Part shown: positions 47,947 to 58,845 of the stretch, one piece after another | How positions within the stretch are numbered: the first letter of the stretch is position 1 | How the letters are laid out: every line of letters begins with the position of its first letter | DNA from: Hymenolepis diminuta | Lineage: Eukaryota > Platyhelminthes > Cestoda > Cyclophyllidea > Hymenolepididae | Assembly: GCA_900708905.1 (NCBI GenBank) | Contig: CAADRB010000050.1 | Coordinates: forward strand, 936,599 to 1,000,598 | Reading direction: 5' to 3' | Length of the DNA stretch: 64,000 nt | Translations under genes and position numbers: made by a program | Notes under the pieces: model-generated | What the model was told of the DNA's origin: nothing | What the model saw: only the letters and a program-made list of their open reading frames with translations | The model's database searches: none

Positions 47947-49439
47947 CAATTTTACATAAGTCAATCTTAATAGTTACAGAAATGACATAATGCTTGTCCC
48001 CTTTATCAAATCCACGGTAATAATTCATATCACTTCCACCATCCGCCAGTTTTGGAATTGGATTCTAGTTGGCTTTCTGTTAGTATCCTTTGGTAAACAA
48101 AATCTCCTAAAGATAGCTGTGTACCTTCTTATGCCTTCCAAATATTTATTCGCTGGTAGTTAATTGCTCTGAAATAAAAATTTAGCCAAATCAAAAGTTC
48201 GGTTAGCAGTTTATTACTGTTGACAGCCCAGTTAGTAGTAGGAGGACTCTACCGTAGATGACAACATACGTATTTTAGGCTTTTTTGTAGTTAACGCAAA
48301 GAATGCTCTCATATTACGATATAGATTAGCCACTTTTCAGAAACTTATGTCCATATGGCTCGTAATCTCTAAAGTGGCTTCAATTAAAATCAACAAAGGG
48401 CAGAACTAGAAGCTCAAGGAAAAAACATATTGAGATTTCAGCAGCCATATCAGTCGCAGAATTTGATTTGAAATTCTGAAAAGACTACAATATACACTTA
48501 AAACTACTGTTGAATAAACTAATATCAATTAGCATTTGTATAATGCTTAATCGAACCGTAGAGCTGAACAATTTAATTTTCATTTGCGATTGTTTGTGCC
48601 TGATGGAGATTAAACCATAATTCTGAATGGAATTAGGATTACTCCATAGTGATGAGTCATTTGTTCCAACTACTGAAATCCCATCGTTACCCACAGCATT
48701 TTGGGCGTTAACGATAATAATAAATTTGAATATGAGATAAGCTTTTGTTTAAATCTATTGCGAAGTTGGTTAAAGATGTTTATATCCTGTCTCGATCATT
48801 ATGTTGTAGTTTTTTACTGGCTTCTCAAGAAAAGGTAAACATAATTTACAAATATCCATTGTAGGATAGCATACAAACACGAGAGGCAATTAAGCAGTCC
48901 AGTATGGGTTAAAGAATAGGGATCGAGAAGAGGTAGAAAATGCAGCAAGGTCATCATAAGAATCCTATCAGATTAAATGTATGGCCCTAAGGTGTAAGCA
49001 TTTTACTTTTTGCGTACAAGAACTTCATGTTCAATGGCTTCTATTTCAATATACGTCCTCCCTTTCTTTGATAAATTTGTGTTTACCTGCTCAGAGTTTA
49101 TTAATTAGTTGATAGAATGTCAATCTCTTCAAATACATTATTCTTTTAATATTAAATATACTAATAAAACAAAAAAAGAGTTTCATGATTTTGGCACAGC
49201 AGAGATAATGAAAGTTCAGTTGATCTGAACTTAAATGAATAATAAACACCATTAATATTTAGCAGACGAACTTCTCCACTTACTGAAAATTGGTTAATTA
49301 TTTACTAGGAAACAGAGACTATTTTGCTGATTCAGCAATAGGGATTAGATCATGATGATGTACCCTTGGTTTATCTGTAACATTTGCTATCACCGATAGT
49401 AGAAATCTTCTTGTCGATTTGTCATTGTTTTATTTTCAG
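47947..49439. other. No gene recognised
   Basis: AT-rich sequence without a convincing exon on either strand. It could be the last long intron of the plus-strand gene whose final exons begin at 49440. Confidence 0.35.
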
Positions 49440-49661
49440 TCGATTTATTATCTTTCTCTTTGCTGGACTATCTGCGACGTTTAGACAATGGAATTCTGGA
49501 CGTTGGCCAAAACTCTGGCCTGGTCCTCTTTATGATTTTGTTATGATGTGTTCAATCTGGGGCTTCGTGTGCAGTTCTCAGTGCGTTTCATTATCTGTTA
49601 AAGTCATCATTATCACATTATTTTTTATTCCTCTAGGCCAGATCAGGTATTTCATGGCTAG
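49440..49661 (+). CDS. Last two exons of an unrecognised membrane protein
   Basis: Exon 49440-49580 follows a good acceptor (TTGTTTTATTTTCAG) and ends in CA|GTGCGT. A 56-nt intron leads to exon 49637-49661 (acceptor ATTCCTCTAG), which ends with a TAG stop; phases agree. The joined product has a hydrophobic stretch RFIIFLFAGLSATF, a loop NSGRWPKLWPGPLYDF, a second hydrophobic stretch VMMCSIWGFVC, and the tail SSQPDQVFHG. Two possible membrane segments and a Trp/Pro-rich loop suggest the end of a multi-pass protein; I do not recognise the family. Exon 49440 is also open in a second frame, which lowers confidence. AATAAA at 49855-49860 fits a 3' UTR of about 200 nt. Confidence 0.4.
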
Positions 49662-49854
49662 TGACTTAAGACGAGGTAAAATGTTATAATATTATTGTAA
49701 TTCTAACAATTGTACTCGGAAGAACTTCTAGCGTCGCCTTCCTTACCTGATCGTATGTAAAATAGTCACTAAGACTCACAAGGAGGGGGGGGAGGGAAGT
49801 AAACTGATTGTCATTTAGAATTCACCCAGTCTCAATGTCGTAGAAAATGGACTT

Positions 49855-49860
49855 AATAAA
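49855..49860 (+). promoter_or_regulatory. Possible poly(A) signal
   Basis: AATAAA lies 194 nt after the stop codon of the membrane-protein exons. Confidence 0.35.
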
Positions 49861-52800
49861 CCAGAAATCACGGGTATATTGGCTGGCACTGAAAAAAATT
49901 GACCAGAAAACGAATTAATAGTGAGGATGTTCCGTCTATAGGAATTCTTAAATTACATCATAAATAAAATACGGTACATTAGTTAATCGAATCCATTGCA
50001 TAGTCATTCTACAAAAGATTCACCTACTACCTCTAATTATCTAGCGTTCCAACTACTGCCCACTGCTTAATAGGTAAAGTATATTTAGCCAATGAGGGGG
50101 GGCTTTGTTTCGATCATGTGACCCTAGATTTCAAGGTCACGAATATCCAGCAAAGAAAATACAACGCATCATGGTCCTGCTGTTAGGATGTTGCAGCAGC
50201 AATTTTTTCTCCCAAAATGCAAAGTGATTATTGGTTGCTCTTGCTCTCTTAGAAATTGTGTATTCAATAAAAATAGAATATCCTTAATGCATTTTGAAGC
50301 AGCTGAAGAAGTTTCGATGATGGCAATTGGGCTGAGGGAATGTCTTATATTTTTTCAGTCTATTTTAACTTTAGATTTAAAGTAACGTACACTTGATCCT
50401 TACAGATAATTAAAGGAATGATAGTTTAAACAGTCTTTGAAATATTCAATTATTTATTTTAACCATAAATCAATGTGCTCATTCTACCTCTTTCTTACGG
50501 TAGCTCGAAAGAGGTTTCAGCTTTAGGATCTTCATCTAAGAAGATGCTTTACTTTTGGTCAAACAAAAGGGCTTCGTTCTTAAATCCTGGAAAGACAAAT
50601 ATGAAATAGTACCTTTTGAGCAAACTTATTGTAAAGTGGATTCAAATATAATGTTTCCTTTGTGTTTGTTTCAATGACACGTATTGAATGATGAGACGTT
50701 AATGTACATCGTACGATGACTCATAGGCCTGCTCAGTCAAGACGACCACAGAAACAAAAACAGACAGCTCCTTTTAGTGTACTTTATTTAGCAATTATGC
50801 ATAATACCAGTACGCAGTTTAGACGTATAACTCAGTTATACGTCCTCAATGTGATTCTGTTAGGAAAACCGTTTCAGTAATTTCGTGCAAAGTGTATTTG
50901 GCATTGATTAGCATGTATATTCATTTCCCTTTCAAACACTTCACAAACCAATTTTTATTTAACTTTAATTAGATTTAATTTAATTTCTCTGTTCGGTCAT
51001 ATTTTTCACGAACTCAAATTGTTTTAAAATAACGAAAAACAACAAAAATTACTTTTTAAACTAATGAAATGTCCGATTTACATTAAAGGCCAATCCGTCT
51101 AACGCAAATAATTACAAATAATTTATTGCATCTTTAAGACCCCAGGATGTTAAAAGTAAAATTCTGCCTGATCGTGAGAAACAAGCCTTTATGGGCTCCT
51201 TCGTTAAAACCTACCTTTAAGCATTTACAAACAATCCTTTCCAAGTCTGGATGAATAATTAAATCTTTAAATTATGTTCTCTCATGAAATGATTAGGTAA
51301 TTCCTCAAACAAAGAAATATTCGGCTGTATATAGCTATGAGCTTTCTAATGAACCCTCTCTGGTTAAAATCACGTTAGCTCTTATCAATCAAGAAGCAAT
51401 AAGAAGAATAACAGTATTTAAAGTAGCTGACCAACGGTTCAAATACATGAACTGGTCGGTAGACTCAGGAACTTGCGCTCGGGAAATCACTAGGGAAACT
51501 GGGCACTATCAGAAAATTCACACTATGGCACATGTAGTGCACAACCTGAATTCAAAGACGAGATTTTAGGACTCATTTAATGTCTTGACTTTAATTTCAG
51601 CTGCCACTTGACTATCTGGATTTCGTTGTTGCTCCCCGTGTTTTGATGTTTTCCCATAGTTATACCGTACCCTCGGTATTCTTAATTATACTTTGCATTT
51701 AAGAAACTGAACGGTGGTAACAATAGATCACTGCGATTCAATAAGTATCGATTATACATATGGTAAAATATGTTCAGTTAGAATGATATATATAAAACCA
51801 TTAATATTATAATCATTAAAAAAGGGACACTGGAAGATAAAGGTTTCAAGAACAAATTTCTAGCGCATATTTCTTGTCAGATATTCTTAGAAAGTGCACA
51901 TCTACACAACTTTGCAAGTTCGAGTAGTCATGCCGATTTCACCTTCACAGACACCACAGTTGGCAAGATCTACATTCAAAATCCTGTAAATTCTGATATT
52001 ATTCACCAGTTCAGAATATTCTTGTTACCTTCATTATGCCGTTAAGGAGTTTCTAAGGCTGCGATAACGTCTCTTAACTATCAGTTTCACGTTAAATGTT
52101 TGAAAGATCCGTAAATGAATTTTCTGAGAATAAGGGTTGATTGTTTTACGATTCAGTCACCGCACGCTGATAATTAATTATTTAATTTCTCAACAAATTG
52201 CTGAATTTATTATTTTCACGGGGTGGTCACTGGTTCAACACCCATTGGTGCGCATTCAGTGAACATTCTGATCATTCGTACCATTCTAGGGAGATATCAT
52301 AATGCGTGTTTTCAACAAGAGGCTTCAGGAGGTACTTGTGCCCTAGACAAATGATAGAAAACAATTTCCGTCACTGGATTGACCCTTGTCATGTCTTTAA
52401 ATAATTAAAAGAAAGAGCAACAAAGAGTTTTCCTTGATACTGATGAATGCAACATAAACTCGACATAAATAATGTCTTCAATTAAACCTGTGAAAGAAGT
52501 AATTTTAGTAAGGAACCTAGACCTTTTAAAAATCTTTAACCGGTGTATTTTAACGTCGTAATCATTTCTTTCTGGGAACGTCTATTGGGCGTGTCGAATC
52601 TCAGTGTCTGAAGAATTAGATCTCGATAGAGAAATCGTTTTACCAACAATCGTTTCCTGTTTTTATGTCCCCAATCTGGTGTCAATATTGCTTAAATTTT
52701 ATATTAAAACATGAGTTATTGAATCAATTTAATTGTAGTTTTGCAACTAAAGAAGTATTAGGAGGCCTTTCATGAGGAATAACAGGTAAATTTAAAAAAA

Positions 52801-52903
52801 CCATATTGAAATTTAGTTCTATTCATAATCACCGATAAATAATCAGTTTTATTTAAAACAACGCCAAACGCGTGACTGAAGCAATCATTAGTCCAACACA
52901 AAC
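49861..52903. other. Mostly non-coding; weak plus-strand exon candidates
   Basis: A 91-codon plus-strand frame at 51297-51569 begins at an acceptor-like GATTAG, contains KITLALINQEAIRRITVFK and ends at TAG. Its composition is protein-like, but nothing identifies it. A further acceptor (TTTAATTTCAG) opens a 33-codon frame at 51601. A SINE fragment lies at 52225-52310. If real, the frames belong to an unrecognised plus-strand gene. Confidence 0.25.
52225..52310 (+). mobile_element. SINE fragment, B-box region
   Basis: TCACTGGTTCAACACCC followed by ATTGGTGCGCATTCAGTGAA corresponds to TCACGAGTTCGATGCCC and ACCGGTGCACATCCGTTCC in the element at 24786. The A-box half is not recognisable. Confidence 0.45.
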
Positions 52904-53104
52904 TTGCAATGATATTGCAAGGCTCTGACGGCACTTGAGAAGGTCATATCGACTCTGCTGACCATGTATCATGAGATCATATTCTTTTTCCATGGTTTCA
53001 CCGTCAAAGAACCATGTTAGATCGTTGAATGGATACTCGAATCCCTGGCGACACATGCATTTGTAACTTCCACTTCTAAACTGACGGCCGGGAATGTGTT
53101 CGCA
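52904..53104 (-). CDS. Exon of a GPR158/GPR179-like class C receptor, extracellular Cys-rich part
   Basis: A single exon follows a strong acceptor (TTTCTTAACTTCAG). It opens CEHIPGRQFRSGSYKCMC, then RQGFEYP, then WFFDGETMEKEYDLM, then SRYDLLKCR. The spacing C-x-x-IPGR-x-F-x-x-G-x-Y-x-C-x-C-x-x-G-(F/Y), followed by an acidic EKEY segment and a further Cys, is what I expect from the EGF-like linker between the Cache ligand domain and the seven-helix domain of GPR158/GPR179-type orphan receptors (human GPR158 is a metabotropic glycine receptor). The right end is taken at the donor TTGCAA|GTTTGT (52903); TGCC|GTCAGA is an alternative. No other exon of the gene was found, so introns must be large. 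Family placement is from pattern memory, not a search. Confidence 0.5.
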
Positions 53105-53713
53105 CTGAAGTTAAGAAAAATAAATATTAAGTTAATACTGATGATTTCCGTTATTTTGTAACAATGTTAGCTCATATACTGCTTCTAGTATCTTTGTAAT
53201 CGGAAAAAATTGGTAGGATCAATCATCCGAAGTAATCAATTTGAACGTCGTAAACCTGATAATCTGAATAGTTAGAAAATCTATGTAACAAATTTGAAAT
53301 AGGAAGATTAGAGCAATAAACCGTATACAAGAGGCAAAATTGCAAACCCTCAATTCAAAGATTTTTCAATTATCTTAATATATTTTCACTTCTTCAGCCT
53401 GATGTCATCTCCTTAACCCCCATTTTACTCTTATGTTCTTTCTTGAGTTCAAATACTTTTCCTGATTAAAAATTACAACTTTCAAATTTACGTAAGCAAT
53501 AACTAAAAATGTTTCTGATATAACTTTGCCTCTCAAATAACCACAATTCCCCGGACTCAATAATAACACGAAATTAATGTAATATTAGGATTCACTTAAA
53601 ATTATGCAAAGCAATGACCCTGCTATTTAGCACATTTTGACAAATATAAAATATGTGTAATAATTAACACTAAAGCTTTTCTTGGATAAAAAATTTTCAT
53701 TTTTATCTGACAG

Positions 53714-53789
53714 TTTCCATCTTACATGCTTTAAGGCCCGATCGGAGACTTATGAGCATCACTGGGACAAAAACTCTTTAGCAGCTCAG
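53714..53789 (+). CDS. Possible internal exon, unknown gene
   Basis: A 76-nt block between TTTTTATCTGACAG and CTCAG|GTAATT. In one phase it encodes 25 residues including CFKARSETYEHHWDKNSL. Splice sites are good and the composition is protein-like. No family recognised. It lies on the strand opposite the receptor exon just to its left. Confidence 0.3.
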
Positions 53790-56700
53790 GTAATTAATAT
53801 CTATTCCCTTGCAAGTGAAACATCCCTCAGTGATACCTATGCAACCTTGACATTACCGATATGAATTGAACGCCTATAGACCCATCCCCTCGAACATTCT
53901 CAGTCTTCCTCAACTCAAGTCTGAGTTGCGGCTTAAGCTCAATAAATATTTACTGGAAGTTCTATTGCGAGAGATGCACAAGTGAATCTCTTCTGTACCA
54001 GATTTAGAACTATAGCTTTTTTTGTGTTTGTAAAGTGCTTGATCTTGAACAAATCTGTTTAGATATTTTCGATTAATAATTCCCTAGTTTTGGACATGAA
54101 AATTTTTCCCATTTTATCGCATTTTCAGATCAAGACTTCTACATTTAGTAAGAACTTTGAAAACATATTTAGTGGATTGGGTTCAATGTAGACTTGATGT
54201 AAACTTTTATAGTTTACTATATAAGAAGGTTACTGATGATTCCAATAATTATTATAAACGTTCTACAGAGCTGGTTTTTGATAAGTTAAACATATTTGAC
54301 AAATTTTAAGTTCAGAAGACATAATACCTTCCATGTTCTTTTGAAAAAGGTTTTCAATCTCATCTAGTATAGAGGGATTGGATTATGAACTCGAATTCTG
54401 TCACACTTTCTACTAGTCACACTTAACCAATGCGCCTGGCCATTCCACTTGCTGAGAATGGGCTAATGGCCATGATCTCTGACTTCACAGAGGAACGCAT
54501 TAACCATCTCACCAACGAACTCATAAATCATTTAAAATGTGAAATATTTTAAAATAAAATCACAAATGTTATTTATAATTATTTTATCGAAATCAAATAT
54601 AATTTACAATACTGCTTAACACAGTTTGAACCAAAACTGTCAGGAGGTCTAATTTCCGGAACTTAATAAACGATTCGCAGTCAAATTGAAGTTTATATAA
54701 AAAGGGGAATTTAATAAAAATTTGGAAATCTTTCTAGCTTTTACAAATAGAGATTTGTTTTAATTTACACGGTAGTCAGCTATTTTCAACAAAATTTGAG
54801 TTTGCAACACTTTATAAGATGATAAATTGCATTACGCTATCCGACAAAATATGAAACTAACTTAGCCAACAAATTCGCCTCATCGACCTTGAAATCTTCA
54901 AATCAAACAAAAACAGACTGTTCTAGATTTGAAAGGAATATCTTTGAGTTGAAATTTAAAACCAATAAATCACATCAGTTAATTTAATTGGAGGATAGAA
55001 ACAATTGATTTCACCTGATAAAAAGGGAGATGATTTTGCAAACAATGACAAGATAAATTGCTTAGTTGGTTAAAGAATGCGTAAGTTCCGTCTTCTTTGA
55101 AGCTAAATAAATAACGTGAAAAGATAGTGATGAGACTTAACTAGAGCGGTTGGTGAGTCCTCTGGTTTTGACCCAGGAGCTCTGACCTCGCAAAATTGTA
55201 TGTTAGTCATGTATGTTAGTGCTTACAATGCTAATGAAATTATACAATTATAAAACTTCTATATTAACATACTTATTTATATTTGATTGAAGCGGAGTTA
55301 AAGTAGAAAATGTCCATCCCAATTAGAATTCATTTCGGGTGAGCTCTATAGAGTTCTGCTGTTATTTATCACCTAAGGTGAAATCGATAAGCCATCTGAA
55401 TTACTTGAAGAGAAAAATCTTGCGGAATCTTAAAAAAATTACGGCTATGTAAGTGACGAAAAACCTTATCCTTAAACTCCATTAATTTAAGAATGTGGGT
55501 CAGATGAATTTAAATTTAAGTGCAAAATGCAAAATTTGAAAGCGTAAGCGAATGAAAATTTTATCTCCTGAAAATCAATATTTTCTACAAATTTATCGTT
55601 CTTCCCTTCTAAGATAATTTCTAACTTAATAGTTCCAAAATTTCATAGAATTATGCTTTAAGAATAAAGAAGCCCTTACAAAAATTGAAAGTATGTAAAA
55701 TCTTAATTTCACTACTAAAATCCACCGGTGTTTCGTCCCTAGTGAATATTATAATAATGACTTTTCTATGGACGAAACTATGATTGTTATAATTAATAAG
55801 TAGGCCAGACGAAACAGGTATAAATTATTTCTTTAAAAGGAAACTTTTAAAATGAAATTACATTAACAAATTACTTTTAGGAATTCTTCACTAATCAACT
55901 GGAGAAAATAGCTTTGTTGCGTGGAAATATTCATTAGTGGATATTGTATACTTCGCCTGAAAATTGCGTGCAGGTTAATGAGGACTGCAAATAAAAGCAG
56001 AATATGGAACTTATTGAGTTTAGAGTATTTTGTTCTGCTCTTCTAGACTGAGCTTACATTATCCCTTGCCGGTATAGAAATATTTTAGTAAATTGAAAAA
56101 ATTGCCCTTAAGAAGGTAAACAACCATTTGGAAAAAATAAATTTGCCAATAATCTCTGTACTCCATAAATATGAATTCATCTAGAGGAAAGGCCTAAAAT
56201 ATAACTAGAAGAAAGTTAGAAAATGAAATTGTTGACCCTGACCAAGAAGAGGAAATAGCAATACATTATCCATAGTTCAAATTTACAAAGTAACTACGAT
56301 TCTCTGAATGTTTATATTCTGCTTTCAGTCAATCGCCCTCCCTTTACACTTAACTGCTTTACAGTATATTTTGTTCAAAAGCGCTTTGCAAGGTAAAATG
56401 TAAAATTTGTATGTGCATTGGGTAAAAATTAAATGCCAAAATAAGATACGAATATGAAATTCAAAATTGAAAATGCTAGATTTCAGCATCTAAAAATTCT
56501 TCTTCACAAAATATAATTGTCAAAAATCGTTTCAGCGAATGAACTTTGCTTTAGCGGGGGGGTAGCGTCAAGTTGTCAGCATTTTCGTAGTTAAAATGCT
56601 CAAAATTCAAGAAATAAAATTACACTTGACTTAATAAAGAAATATTAAAGAAAATTAAATTTTATGTAGAAAACAATATTTAAAATTTCAGAAAATATTT

Positions 56701-58704
56701 ATAACATGAATAAACAGTTAGTTAAAATTCATCCTGATAACGGTTAAAACTCAGCACTAATTATTCAGAAATAATTATTTAATAGTTGCGTACTATGTGA
56801 TTATCTACCTTTCTACAACATTTTAAATTGAAGATATTCGCAATAATTTAAATAAAAATTTTTGGTTTTAATTTTTTAATGAAGTTCTTACTTTAAATTC
56901 GTTTCTTGCAAACATTTAGAGGCTAAAACTTTATTCAAAAAAGCGCTTTAAATTCGCGGGCAAAAGTTTTGTTTAAATGTTGACTCATTCACATGTGGTG
57001 AAAGTTGACATTGGCCTGACTTGGCTATCTATTTTTATCTGACTATTTATGGTATAAACAAATAGACATGCTATCAATTACTTTGTTGAGATGAGCTAAA
57101 TTGACTATCTCTATCACAGTCTTTTAAGACTGTTCGATCCCGAGTAACTTTGATGCAACCCTTCAACCAAATAAACTATATAAATTACTCATGTCACAGG
57201 CTTATGTCATAAATACGACTTGGAGAAGGTATTTCACTGTTTCCACAATTTGAATTTAAGATTTAAATAAATAATGGGGCTTGGGCTACGGTCATGTGAT
57301 TTTGTTTGAATAAGTCCATTTGAATAAAATTTGTCAATTTTGATGCCTCCAACGGTTATATGCTGTTGAAATCGATTATTAAAAATAAAGAGGACAGAAC
57401 ATTTTCTGAGCAGATATGTTATATTTAAGGGGTGACGGATTAATAATTTTATAAATATGCTGTCTGTATCCTACGATAACTCCCAATGATGGTAATACAA
57501 ACGAGACTATAACTACTTGAACAGATACTTTGCTCTTCGTACTTGCCGATAAATTTTAACAGTTTGCAAGAGGGAGAAAAGACAAGAAAGCATGGAAAAA
57601 AAATACTGATAAACAGACGGTTGAGTCAAATTTTAAAAATAATATTTTCTAAGCTGTCAACTATGACTGGTATTTAAAATTGTAACTTTTTATTTCTTCC
57701 TTGAGTAAATTGATCAAGATTCGGATGATCGGGAATTTACTGACTTTAATTTTGTCGAGATTAACTGAAGGCAAGTTTCTAATTTCTAGTAGCTACTTCA
57801 TTTGTGCAACTCAGTTTCAGGAACAAAAGCCCTATGATTATCTGCATTAGAAGTGACGTGCAAAATTACACAGATAATGAGCTGCAATTTTTTAAATTTT
57901 AAATAATCTTTCATCTCTTGTAATTTGTGGTCATTATTGAAACTTTATGCATCACACTTTTAATTTATTTAAACGCAACCTCAAAGTAGCGATAAGTGAG
58001 TCAAATTTAGCCTACACATTTCACACTCATTACACATTAGAGAAATTTTCTCACACACGGAAGTCCTCAAATTAATGCACTTTTTACCAACTTTAGTTCA
58101 CACAATATTCTGATAGGCCACTAAATTAGTGATAACATACAGAGCAATTTTGTTTCCCTCTCGGGTGCTAAGTATTGTAACTGGACAAATTAAAAGGCAC
58201 AGTGGATTAACACATTTAGAGAAAAATACAAACCTTCGAATCTCATAATTAACGAATTCTGCTTTGCGAGTGAGAGAGTTTGAGAATAGGACAGAATAAA
58301 TGTTACTCAAAATTAAGGGCGCGAAATTTGGAATATGTAATAGATTTCGGTTCATGAAAAATAGTAATTTTAAATCCGATTTTATATAATAAAATCCTGA
58401 ATTTAAAATATTAATGCAAAAAAGTACATTTTCTTTTATAAGTGGTAGTGATTTCTTTAATATCATTAAAGAGGATGAATATCAACAAAGTGTATTTCAG
58501 GTGTAAATTCGAAAAACTAATTTTTTCGCACATATTGTAAAGTGCACAAAATATTAATACAAATTCTGAGCATTTTTTGAGTCGTATTGGATGAAAATTT
58601 TTACTTTCAATTATCAGAGGTATCAATTTCATCTTGAAATCAACTTGCTTAAAAAATTCCTCAGCCCGTTTGGAGAAGTGATCGCAGCATTTGACATGGT
58701 TGGA
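53790..58704. other. Non-coding, possibly a receptor intron
   Basis: Very AT-rich. Holds an inverted SINE-like copy (54400-54515), a tRNA-like head near 55140-55200 (AACTAGAGCGGTTGGTGAGT) and a B-box-like GTTCGATCCC at 57134. A 122-codon minus-strand frame (58466-58098) is rich in Ile/Leu/Phe/Asn without motifs and is likely chance. Any N-terminal exons of the receptor at 53104 should lie here or further right. Confidence 0.35.
54400..54515 (-). mobile_element. tRNA-derived SINE-like element
   Basis: On the minus strand: GTTGGTGAGATGGTTAATGC (A-box side), TCAGAGATCATGG (decayed B box), then GGCCAGGCGCATTGGTTAAG and TGTGACTAGTAG. It matches block by block the plus-strand element at 24786-24976. 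Confidence 0.55.
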
Positions 58705-58845
58705 TAAGAGATATCTAGGAGGCGCTATTACAAGAAACTCACACTCTACCGCCAGGGTGGTTGGTCGCCCACATCACAAGATGTGTACCGATGGGCATCG
58801 ATCTCATGGCGTTTGCACTGACAACTGCACCACCGGCTTCTACTA
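58705..58845 (-). mobile_element. tRNA-derived SINE-like element
   Basis: On the minus strand: GCCGGTGGTGCAGTTGTCAG (A box), GAGATCGATGCCCATCGG (B box), then GCGGTAGAGTGTGAGTTTC, TTGTAATAGCGCCTCC and GATATCTC. Among the second subgroup of copies (14.9, 16.7, 26.9, 28.2 kb) this one has the best-kept head. Confidence 0.6.

Noticed and set aside
58098..58466. 122-codon minus-strand ORF
   Set aside because: Ile/Leu/Phe/Asn-rich composition expected of AT-rich non-coding DNA, with no motif, no splice context and no similarity I can recall.
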